A stretch of DNA of 64,000 nt. Origin: Cordia subcordata (taxonomy: Eukaryota; Streptophyta; Magnoliopsida; Boraginales; Cordiaceae). A program made the position numbers and the translations under genes. Below, piece by piece: positions 1-9,689 of this stretch; the first letter of the stretch is position 1; each line of letters opens with the position of its first letter. The notes beneath the pieces are model-generated. The model was not told the origin of the DNA. It did not search any database and was given only the letters and a program-made list of their open reading frames with translations. The DNA lies in contig JAPTOF010000016.1 in NCBI GenBank assembly GCA_028554755.1, positions 13,822,001 to 13,886,000 of the forward strand. Direction: 5' to 3'.

Positions 1-198
1 GTGTACCCGGTTGACTTCATAGTGTTAGATATGGATTCAGGACATGACTCTAGACATTCTACACCCATTCTTCTAGGTCACCCCTTCCTTGCCACCGCAG
101 ATGCTATTATCCATTGTAGGTTGGGGTTATTAAAGATGAAATTTAGGAATTTGAGGTCCACTATGGAGGTTGTTGAGGCGGGAATAGAGCTAGTATAG
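1..198 (+). pseudogene. Element A: C-terminal end of the pol protease region
   Basis: The reading frame carries VDFIVLDMD, then LLGHPFLATADAIIHC and LLKMKFRNL, the stretch that follows the retropepsin core in Athila polyproteins. The catalytic Asp region is outside the window. The frame closes at 196-198, and the continuation of the polyprotein lies in another frame from about 200 onward, so a frameshift separates this part from the RT part. The region around 200-230 is purine-rich (GGAGGAGGAGATGAAGGAG) and could have slipped. Confidence 0.75.
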
Positions 199-200
199 GA

Positions 201-3200
201 GGAGGAGATGAAGGAGAAGAGTGCTTTAGGGTGGATGTGATTGATTCGTGTGTCGAGGACCTTATAGAAAGAACTATGATTGATAGAAAAGAATTAAGGA
301 AATTTGAGGAATTGATATCTAGTTTTGATTTGGAGACCTTAGAGCAGAAATGTGTAGCTTCTACTTCCTTGATTGAGAGTCCTTTGATTAATGAGTCACT
401 TGAGGTTAATCCTTCTAGTCTTGATTCTAGTGACGTCCCCATTAATGATATTGAGGTTGAGTCCCCCTTGGTTGAGCCTAGCCCTTCTTTAGAGCTCAAA
501 CCCCTTCTCGATCATTTGAGGTATGCATTCCTAGGCCCTAGTAAGACCCTTCTGGTTATTGTAACTTTTGATATTTCTAGTGAGCATGAGGAGCGTCTCT
601 TAGAGGTCCTTAGGAAGCATAGGAAGGCTATAGGGTGGAAAATTGATGATTTGAGAGGTATAGATCCTTCGATTTTCATGCATCATATTCACATTGAGGA
701 TGGAGCCATTCCTTCTAAGGAGATGCAAAGGAGGCTAAACCCACACATGAGCGAAGTAGTTAAGAAAGAGATCATTAAGCTTTTAGATGTAGGCATTATT
801 TATCCGATCTTCGATAGTGAGTGGGTTAGCCCGGTCCAAGTTGTCCCTAAGAAGTCCGGGATCACGGTTGTTGAGAATGATATAGGAGAGCTTATCCCTA
901 CACGTATTCCCACGGGGTGGAAAGTTTGTATTGATTATAGGAAGCCCAACTCCAAAACTAGGAAGGATCATTTCCCATTGCCTTTTCTAGACCAGATCTT
1001 AGATAGAGTAGCTGGGCATAGCTACTATTGTTTTCTAGATGGCTATTCGGGTTATAATCAGATCCCCGTGTTTCTCGAGGACCAAGAAAAGACCACCTTT
1101 ACTTGTCCCTATGGCACTTTTGCCTATAGGAGAATGCCCTTCGGTCTTTGTAATGCCCCAGCGACTTTTCAGAGACATATGATGGCCATTTTTAGTGACA
1201 TGATTGAGAGACATTTAGAGATTTTCATGGATGATTTCTCAGTCTTTGGAGATAGCTTTGATAAGTGCTTGAGTCATCTCTCTTTAGTCTTAGACCGATG
1301 TGTGAAGAAGAATCTAGTGTTGAGTTGGGAGAAATCCCACTTCATAGTGCAACGAAGGATAGTGTTAGGTCATATAGTTTCGTCTAGTGGTATTCAAGTT
1401 GACCCAGCTAAGGTAGAATTGATTGAGAAATTGCATGTCCCTAAGTATGTCAAGGATGTTAGATCTTTTCTAGGGCATGCAGGATTCTATCGTAGATTCA
1501 TTAAGGATTTTAATCACATTTCATGTCCCTTGTCTAGGCTCCTAGCACAAGATGTCCCTTTTGACTTTGATGATGAATGTGTTAGAGCTTTCAATAGGCT
1601 TAAATCCTTATTGTCTACATCCCCAATTATCCAGCTACCTAACTACAGTCTCCCATTTGAGGTTATGTGTGATGCATCTGATTATGCGATAAGAGCTGTC
1701 TTAGGTCAAAGGAAGGATAAGTTACCTAATGTTGTGTACTATGCTAGCAAGACTCTTGATGAAGCACAAAAGAACTATACCACTATAGAAAAATAGCTTC
1801 TAGCAATAGTCTTCTCCCTTGACAAGTTTAGGTCATACATCCTAGGGTCCAAAGTAATTGTTTACACTGATTATGCGGCATTGAAGTATTTGTTGTCTAT
1901 GAAAGAATCTAAGCCCTGCTTGATTAGGTGGTTGCTCCTCCTTCAAGAGTTTGACATAGAAATCCGGGATAAGAAGGGTAGAGAAAATTTAGTTGCGAAT
2001 CATCTTTCCCGTCTTGTTAGCGAGTCTTCTAGTGATCCATCTCTTTTTCATGATTCATTCCCCGATGAGCAATTGTTTGTCATCTCTCATCACACACCTT
2101 GGTTTGCTTATATTGTCAATTATCTCGCCACAGGGCGCTTTCCTTCCCATTGGGAGAAGAGAGAAAAAGATAGGTTCCTAGCATAAGTTAGGCATTTCTT
2201 TTGGGAGGACCCTTAGCTTTTTAAATTTTGTGCTGATCAAATGATTCACCGTTGCGTACCTGAGGACAAGTTTGAGAATGTTTTGAGTATGTGTCATGAT
2301 GAGCGATATGGAAGTCATTTTAGTGGGAAGAAGACCGTTGCGAAGGTCTTGCAATGTGGACTGTTTTGGCCCATTCTCTTTAGGGATGCCCAAGAATATT
2401 GCAAAAAGTGTTTTAGATGTCAACAATCTGGGTCCAGCTCTAGGAGAAACATGATGCCTTTATCCCCTATTCTTCTATGTGAGTTGTTTGATGTTTGGGG
2501 TATAGATTTCATGGGTCTATTTCCATCTTCCTTTGGGTACCAATGCATTTTAGTGGCCGTTGATTATGTGTCCAAATGGGTTGAGGCAATTCCCACACGC
2601 ACTAATGACCATAGGGTAGTGGTTAAGTTTATTAAGGAGAACATTTTCTCTAGATTTGGAGTCCCTAGGGTCTTGATTAGTGATAGGGGTTTGCATTTTC
2701 GCCATAGGACTTTAGAGGCCTTGTTGAGAAGATATTCGGTCACCCATAAGGTAGCCACTCCTTATCACCCGCAGACTAGTGGACAAGTAGAGGTGTCCAA
2801 TAGGGAGATCAAGCACATTTTAGAGAAAATGGTTAGGCCCGATAAAAGAGATTGGTCTATTAGGCTAAATGATGCTTTGTGGGCCTACCGTGCCGCCTTT
2901 AAGACTCCCATTGGTATGTCTCTGTATAGATTGGTTTATGGTAAAGCTTGTCACTTGCCAGTAGAACTACAGCATAGAGCTTATTGGGCAATCAAAGCCC
3001 TAAATTTTGACTTGGCAAGAGCGGGTGAGAAAAAGAAGCTAGAACTAGCAGAATTAGAAGAGCTTAGATTCGAGACGTATGAGAACGCTAAACTTTATAA
3101 GGATAGGATGAAGAGAATTCATGATAAACACATTATTAAGAAATCATTCTCTCCCTATGATAAAGTTTGGTTGTTTAACTCATGATTGAAACTCTTTCCA

Positions 3201-3392
3201 GGTAAGCTTAAGACAAGATAGGATGGTCCATATGAGGTGCTAGATGCCTATCCTTCCGGTGCAGTCAAGATTAAAGACTTGAAGGATGGTTAAGACTTAA
3301 TGGTGAATGGGCAACGCTTGAAGCGCGCATATGATCCGAGCATGGCTTGTGTGGAGGCTTTAATGCTTCAGGACCCCATCTATGGAAGTTGA
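201..3392 (+). pseudogene. Element A: pol (RT, RNase H, integrase), six in-frame stops
   Basis: One reading frame runs from about 201 to the TGA at 3390-3392 without a further frameshift but with stops at 1794, 2184, 2214, 3183, 3219 and 3291. RT motifs are visible at about 900-1500: WKVCIDYRK, FLDGYSGYNQI, PFGLCNAPATFQ and the catalytic FMDDFSVFG. RNase H follows from about 1640 (VMCDASDYAIRAVLGQ, then YTTIEK just before the first stop, and [13 protein letters not shown] beyond it). Integrase has the HHCC-type finger near 2290-2430 ([24 protein letters not shown]) and the core at 2490-2800 ([22 protein letters not shown], with catalytic Glu present). The many intact motifs with few lesions suggest relatively recent death. 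Confidence 0.9.
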
Positions 3393-4760
3393 AGATGAGT
3401 TGGTGTTTGCCTGGCTGACAGCATGGTGGTTAGTGCTACTAGGAGGCAACCTAGGTTCAATTTTGCAGTTTTGCATTTGTTTCACCTTCTTGTCTTTTTA
3501 TTTTCTTTCTTTTATCTTTCTTGCACCCAAACCAAAGTGTTGAATCCCGATCCTCTGTCTCATAATATACACCATTTCTCATTATTGCACATACCAATGC
3601 AAGCATGCATAGGCAATGCTACTAATCTTGTTTTCTTTATGAGTGTTTATGAATTGTGAGTCACAGGATTAGTAGTATGGTGATTTATCATTGGCATGGA
3701 AAGCTTTGAAGAAAATGCAAGATTGTATATATCTTTTCTCCACTTGTTCCCCATGTTTATACCCTATCCCCACCACCCTTACTTGTTTTGTAACGACAAT
3801 TTGCTTGTTTTTGTGTTTTGATCTATTTGCTTGAGGACAAGCAAAGTTTAGGTTTGGGGGTGTAGAAGTTTGGTTTTCTTGTTATATATCTTGCTTAGGG
3901 TAGATTGCATTCTGCACTTAAAAATGGTGAAAATTTTCCAATTTTGATGCATGTGGAGTCATTTATTTCTTTGTTGATCATTGTGTTGGCTTTTGTGATT
4001 GACTCTATTGATTTATGAAGATGAGATGCATTGTGGGGAAATCAATAGAGTGGTTTGAATACTAAGTCTTGGAGGGGATGCCCTTCAAAGTTGTGGGGAG
4101 TGAGAACCTTGAAAGAATAACCCTTGTAGCCACCCCATAGCTTGGTAGGAAAGAGTGTTGGAAAAGGGTTATTGATGTGAGTGCCTCTTCCTTGATTGGT
4201 TCTTTTTTATGTGCCTAAGCCTTTCTTTTTCTTTCTTTTTGTGAATACAATACAAAGCATGAAAAATCCAAAAAAATTTGAAAAAGGCAAAACGGTGCAA
4301 AAAAATCTAAAAAAAATGAAGTGAGAAAGAGAAAAAGCCAAAGGTACCAAAAAGTTAGTGAATAAGTGCATAAGTGACACAATGTCAACTTAGCACAAGT
4401 TATCATCTTTGTAGATACGTGAATAAGGCTTTTATAAGCCATTGTGTTTGTATATTCTCTCTTCTTGTCTTTGAGGCTTGGTGCATATTGGGGAAGCCGT
4501 GTTAGTTGAGGGAGCATGAAATATCAACATCCCTAGTGCGCGAGTTAGAATCCTAGGCTTGTGGTGGATTGGCTATTTGGGAAATTCCCACGAGGAACGA
4601 GACCCCTTATGAGTAAAAGGAAGATCCAAAGAGGCTTAGGGATCTTTTCACAATAGGAATGCCCTCTTCATGCTTCTTATACTAGCTTTGATAGAGAGTC
4701 AATCCTTTAGGCAATCCATTGCATCGGGTTTAGAGATATATTTAAGATTGGGCTTGCTTG
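3393..4760 (+). other. Element A: non-coding tail between pol and 3' LTR with internal polypurine tract
   Basis: There is no coding support here. A second polypurine-type tract lies at 3841-3862 (GGTTTGGGGGTG core), about 900 bp upstream of the LTR-proximal one. An A-rich block at 4255-4330 reads like repeated AAAAATCC-type units. The same order (gene end, GGTTTGGGGGTG, TTGATGATTG/GTTGGCTTTTG, A-rich block, LTR) occurs in element B on the other strand at 51540-53130. In some Athila elements this zone holds an env-like gene; none is recognisable here. Confidence 0.6.
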
Positions 4761-4790
4761 AGGACAAGGAAGGAGAAGGTTTGAGGGTGT
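4761..4790 (+). promoter_or_regulatory. Element A: 3' polypurine tract
   Basis: A purine-dominated tract (AGGACAAGGAAGGAGAAGG followed by TTTGAGGGTGT) ends exactly where the LTR begins with TGATGTG. Polypurine tracts prime plus-strand DNA synthesis in LTR retrotransposons. The minus-strand counterpart in element B ends GTTTGGGGGTGT before TGATGTG. Confidence 0.8.
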
Positions 4791-6650
4791 TGATGTGTTG
4801 TGTTTTTGTGTGTGTTTGCATTGTAATTTACCTATGTTTAAGAAGTATTTAGTGCTTAAAAAGACGCATTAGTGTAGTACTTTTGATAAGAATAGGCTTA
4901 AGCGTAAACAAATGTATATATTGAGTTAAAGAGACAAATTGCTATACTAATTGCTTGTCAATGATTTAGGTGAACTTTGGGTTAAGATTGAGATTGGGCA
5001 ATGATAGGTGATAAAGATGCGAGATCTACGAGTCAAAAGGAGAAGATTGAAGGCCGGAAAGACAAAGAATGAAGGAATGAAGTCAGCCGAACGACCAAGA
5101 AGAAGGAGCCGGTCACTCCAAAGAGGTGCCAAAAATAGACGGACGACCACCCCTCCAAAGCCGGTTGACCGACCAGTCCAGAGAGCATGACCAAGAAGCC
5201 AGTCGAGCTAAGAGAAGGAGTCGGTCAACCGGCTAAGTCGACCTGCAGAGTGTAAAGAGCTGATATAAAAGCCTGATTTTCAGACTTAAAAGAGAGAGAA
5301 CTTTTTGACAATTTTTTAAGAGAAGATCTTTACACCCATCACATACACGCACACACACTTAACCCTAGTCTTCACCCACAACACACACTCTCTCACATAT
5401 TTCATCACTTTGGAGCAAGAAAATTTAGAGGGTTTCAACATTTGGATTCAAGTTGCTCAAGAGCTTTGTACAAGATTAGCTAGGATGAAAAGGAAGCTTC
5501 ATAAACTTTCTTTCATTCTATCTTTTATTATAATTGAGTAGACTTGTATAGGGTGATTTAGCTTATGTAATGGGTTACCTATATACTCTTATGATATGGG
5601 ATTAAATGGCTGAATATATACATGTTTGATTTTCTTATTCAAATGGTTATTTTCTCATTCATGTCTAAGTGTTTGATTAAATGCCTAAATGAGAAGGATG
5701 TGTATAAATTGAAGTCTATTTATTACAAAACACATCTAATCTATGCTATAATTATGTCTATGTGTTTATATGTGGATGCTATAAAGTGGATAATGCTTAT
5801 ATTCATGTCTATATGTATATTTGCATGCATAGTAGTGAATATGACTTCAATAACTCATACATGTCGGTTGTTAATTGCTTCTAATGGTGTAATCTGAGGA
5901 TGATGATCTTTGGTAGTCAAATAGGTCCCTTTATTTGCGAACACCTTGGCTTAGAACATGTATGAATGTGTCAATTGGTTAAATCCCGCTATTGTGACCT
6001 TAGAATGACGAAGCATAATTTAAGGCTAGCCTAGGCCAAGTCTTCTTTGGCTTTAAATCCAGCCAATAGGTTTCAAGATAGGATTAGTCAACCTTAACGA
6101 CACCAAGTCTTGGCTTTAAATCTAGACAATGATTTAGGTACCAGGGTAGATTCATTCTAAGTCACATAGGAAGCTAGTTAGTCACTCTTAAGGCCCTAGG
6201 TCATAAGGACCACGCTGTAGCTCTAGGAGGCGCCGCCTAGGGACGGACACGCACCGAGTCCTAGGGAAAAATTAAGACACTAATTTAGCAACCTAGTTAA
6301 GAGCAATCACTAAAGTAAGCCATCATTCTTTATTCCCATAGCAATGGAGTATAGAATCACCCATTCATAAGTTGAAGTCACCCTAACACCTTTCCATTTG
6401 TTAGTTCCTCTAGATTAGCTTGTCTCCCACTTTTTCCAATTCCATAGTTTAGTTTAATTCGTTTTAGTTAGAGCTCCCGACCATTCAAAAATCCAAAATC
6501 CCAAAAATAGATAGTTTAGATTTCTTATTTTAGGCACATTCTAGAACACACACGTAGAATCCATCTCACAACATAGCCTCCCTGTGGTTTGAAACCCGTT
6601 CTCACACACACTAAACTGCATTGATCCATGCGCTTGCGGGTCTTTAGAGC
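4791..6650 (+). repeat. Element A: 3' LTR (about 1.86 kb, right end truncated)
   Basis: It begins TGATGTGTTGTGTTTTTGTG after the polypurine tract. It aligns along its length with LTR G at 56374-58203: both contain the GTTAGTCACTCTTAAGGCCC and CCATGCGCTTGCGGGTCTT segments. A TATAAAA box at 5264-5270 is a likely U3 promoter. Just upstream (5090-5250) is a GC-rich cluster of GGTCAACCGGCT and AGCCGGT-type inverted motifs, unlike the AT-rich surroundings. Alignment with G stops at GGTCTTTAGAGC (6650); G continues about ten more bases to its CA end. Confidence 0.85.
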
Positions 6651-8010
6651 TTGCACTCAAAGACGTACACCAGCCAATAAGTACTAGATCCCGATATCAT
6701 TTGTTGGGTGGCAAACGTTATAGAAAAGAGGTGAATAGAGCATTTGAAGAACCTTGATTTCTTCTTTTTCAAGGTTGGTAAGCACTTTAATCGAACACAT
6801 AGTGTAATGATTGAATATGGAATGAAAATCAAAGAAAAGTAACCAATAAAGAACATCAAGATTTATAGTGGTTCGACACCTAGTCTACATCCACTCCCCA
6901 ATCCTCCTAATCGAGATTTTAAACAAACTCCACAAAGTTAAACCCGTCATTTTAAAAAGTTGGCTTAGAACGAACTAACAAATAAACCTCGATTCTTCCA
7001 GAATCAAGTAACCTAATTGTTTTTCTCAACTGTTTATTGTTTTTCAAGCTATATAACCCACAATCAGCTTTTAAAGAGTGATGACAAAGATATGTGATAG
7101 ATCACAATATTAAACATAAAGGTAGAGAGAAAAGATAAGAATACAATTTGATCCTAAAGTTGCCTCAAAAGTTGTGTAGAAGTTGTTTTGAGCTCTTGTA
7201 TTGCTTGTGTATATATCATTTTTGAAAATATAGTTGTAAGAAACATTTAGAAATGACTTAATCTCAAGTTGGACGTTTGAGAGTAGATAAGGTTGTAATA
7301 ATGTACTGAAAATGGCTAGTGTTGTATAAGATATTGCATAGCAACACTCTTGTAATTGGGGTCCATGTTGTGATGGTCGACCGTATGTCTCCCCCGAAAG
7401 GAACCATGCAGTTCTCATGTGGCCGAGCATCAGCACAAGTGGGCACCTTCCTGGATGATCTCGCATACAATTCACACTCACTGATGGATGAGGTGTATAT
7501 TCTCATATAGTCACTTGCATCCCTCTATGTTTTGCAAAAACTAAGTTTTTAAAGCAACTTTTTGAGATATAAAATCATTTGAAAAGCACATGAATACTTT
7601 GAAGACACTTTAATTCAGTATTCTCAAATGAGCCAAAAACAACAAGAAGCATATAAGAAGGATAATGTTATATTGAAAGTTCTACATTCCTGCCTCTTGT
7701 GTTTTCCGTCTTCATACTTATGTCACCCCTTCTCTTCAAGTCTTCAAGAATACATTCAATGAGGCTTCGTGGCTTGAAATCCTAGCAATGACAAAGATGT
7801 GCCAAGCCTAATTAGATCAAATCATTTCTCGAAGATTCAAACAATCACATTAATACCTGTCAAAGCTCATTTAAATCTAAGAATCATCAATTGATATATT
7901 CATTTATTCAAAGCAATAACTAATACATTTATTCATCCTTAATTCACATCATTTATAACAATGAGTATCAAAATATGCATATATGTCAATTATGCAAACA
8001 TTCTCTAACA
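6651..8010 (-). repeat. Element H: minus-strand copia LTR with a stub of primer-site sequence
   Basis: The block 6702-8010 starts TGTTGGGTGG and ends TCTCTAACA, so its ends are TGTT...AACA. Read on the minus strand, the base after the LTR is followed by a degenerate primer-binding site (TGATATCGGGATC against the usual copia TGGTATCAGAGC, complementary to initiator tRNA-Met) at about 6686-6700. A CGAACCACTATAAATC segment (plus 6866-6882 region) recalls SIRE-type copia LTRs. Only about 50 bp of internal sequence remain before the junction with element A, so this is a truncated element or recombinant LTR. The SIRE label is tentative. Confidence 0.6.
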
Positions 8011-8456
8011 TGTATCTGACACATGTCAACATATAGAAGGTGCATGACAGTGTATGACACGTGTTATACACTAATATGGAGGCCTTAAGGGAGTAACGAT
8101 GCTTGATAGTTTTTGACATAAGCTTGATAAATTATGTCAAAAACTCTTGGTTGTAAGTAATTTCATTCAAGATGTCAGAGAGATATTAAGTGTCAAAAGA
8201 TGAGCTCATAATAAGCTTTTTAGAGCTAATAGCAAATATATTGGCTAGACTGACCCTTTGCTTGTTGAAACCATTACTCTAAATACATAAAAGGCTATAA
8301 ATTGATTTATCACTATTTTATTTTTGAATTGGAAAAAAAAACAATAAAGTTATCAATTCTTGCATCAGTTGTGTGTTAATAGTCCTCAGTAACTATGAAA
8401 TGTTTTTGCACTTGCAAGCCACAGTGCAGAGTATTTTTTTTTCGTTAAAAAAAAAT
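8011..8456. other. Intergenic, no recognised gene
   Basis: AT-rich sequence without a coding signal. TGACACATGTCAAC (8017-8030) is a short palindrome-like motif, and GTATGACACGTG (8052-8063) contains a CACGTG core, but there is no gene nearby for either to serve. Confidence 0.5.
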
Positions 8457-8465
8457 AAAAGTAAA

Positions 8466-8569
8466 ATGGAATTAAAGAATAGCTCAAGTGGTTGAGACTA
8501 CCTCATCCAGGGGTGAGGTCTAGGGTTCAATTCTTGTAATGGACGGGGGTTTGGGTAAAAACAAAAAAC
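8466..8569 (+). mobile_element. SINE 1: tRNA-derived short element with 9-bp target-site duplication
   Basis: A pol III A-box-like motif (TAGCTCAAGTGG, 8480-8491) is followed 33 bp later by a B-box-like motif (GTTCAATTC, 8525-8533), the internal promoter spacing of tRNA genes and tRNA-derived SINEs. The element ends in an A-rich tail (AAAAACAAAAAAC). It is flanked by AAAAGTAAA at 8457-8465 and 8570-8578. It cannot be a functional tRNA gene because no cloverleaf arms pair properly. A relative lies in RRP46 intron 7 (14511-14628). Confidence 0.65.
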
Positions 8570-8578
8570 AAAAGTAAA

Positions 8579-9689
8579 TTTATAGCCTAAATGTTGAACT
8601 ATCAACTTAAAAATTGAAACTACTAATTGAATCTTCCACATGTTTTTTTATCATCTTTCCTATTTTTGTGAATATGCAAATATAGTGAAAAAATTACTAT
8701 AAGCAAGCATGGTTTTGTCTCAAAAAATGATCCAAATGGATGCATTTCATTGCAACTAACGTACAACGAAGGTCATCTTGACATAGCTTGAGTATTTCTA
8801 AGGTTGGACAAAGACTTTTCTACATTAAAGATAATGAAGTTTGAACATGACTCCATTGGCTACCATTAATGGAAGAATAATTATCGTTAATGAGACACTC
8901 TTTATCTATGAAGTGCTAGTACCACCCGAAGGCCTCCAAATCAGTGTCGGACATCAAACAATTAAAGGTAAAAATGACTTGGCCAGGAAAAGAAAAACCT
9001 CAAAACAACATATCTGTAAGTCCTAATTGAAAACCTCTCACACTCGACAAATCACAAATCCTCTAATGCTTCAACAGAAAAAAAAAAAAAAAAAAAAAAA
9101 CTTCTCACATCTCAATTGTAGCTGCTTCTTAATCTTCAATCAGTAACAATGGCTCATCAAGTTACACACTCACACAAACATCTATATATACACAATATGT
9201 AGATGTTGTATATAAATGTATATAATCTATCTATATAGTTGGAGCTTTTATGGTCTCTCTTTATAGGGTTCACTTTTTTGGTTTGGTTATTTTGCTTGCT
9301 TGGTTTGTGAAAGGAGTTGAGGTTGCTACTAGCTCTTATAAATACACATATTGTTGAATCTTATGAGATGATCTTTTCGACTATTTGTTAATGGTTGTGT
9401 TCTATCTTATAAACTAGTTAGATCAACTTTGTGTCAAGAAAGTGGAATTGAAGACTCAATTGAGCTTTCATAATGTTATTATTTTTTAAATATATATAGA
9501 TGTTGATTGTTGTATATATGCTATTGAATACATGTAAATTGTAATAGCATTTTTTTTGGTAATTATTTAGAACATAGATAAATGTTATTATTTGTTGATA
9601 AAAATAATAATTTTGATATTATTGATTCATTTTATTCAAGTATTCCTTCGCCACCAATTTTGAGTGAGGATCAAAACCAAGACATTACA
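8579..9689. other. AT-rich intergenic, poly-A run
   Basis: No gene is supported. A 23-base A run sits at 9078-9100, perhaps the tail of a degraded retroposon. Alternating TATA stretches occur near 9182-9232. The left end of the hAT remnant is probably within 9600-9720 but its terminal inverted repeat is not recognised. Confidence 0.5.

Larger units (their letters stand above)
1..6650 (+). mobile_element. Element A: Athila-type Ty3/gypsy retrotransposon, 5' part outside the window
   Basis: The visible order is protease end, reverse transcriptase, RNase H, integrase, a 1.4-kb non-coding tail, polypurine tract and 3' LTR, which is the Ty3/gypsy order. The Athila assignment rests on the RT active site FMDDFSVFG, the protease-end motif ILLGHPFLATADA, an internal second polypurine tract and a close relative (element B) with a tRNA-Asp-like primer site. 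The 5' LTR and gag lie left of position 1. The 3' LTR loses its last bases at about 6650, where a minus-strand copia LTR begins, so no target-site duplication can be checked. Confidence 0.9.

Noticed and set aside
3423..3659. Possible env-like membrane protein in the tail of element A
   Set aside because: A single short hydrophobic frame with no counterpart in the tail of element B. Hydrophobicity follows from T-rich sequence.
6651..6699. Extension of the element A LTR to GATATCA at 6699
   Set aside because: The GATATCA is better explained as the reverse of a copia primer site directly preceding LTR H. LTR G lacks these 40 bases.
8480..8533. tRNA gene
   Set aside because: A-box and B-box fit, but no acceptor stem or anticodon arm pairs, and an A-rich tail with flanking repeats points to a SINE.
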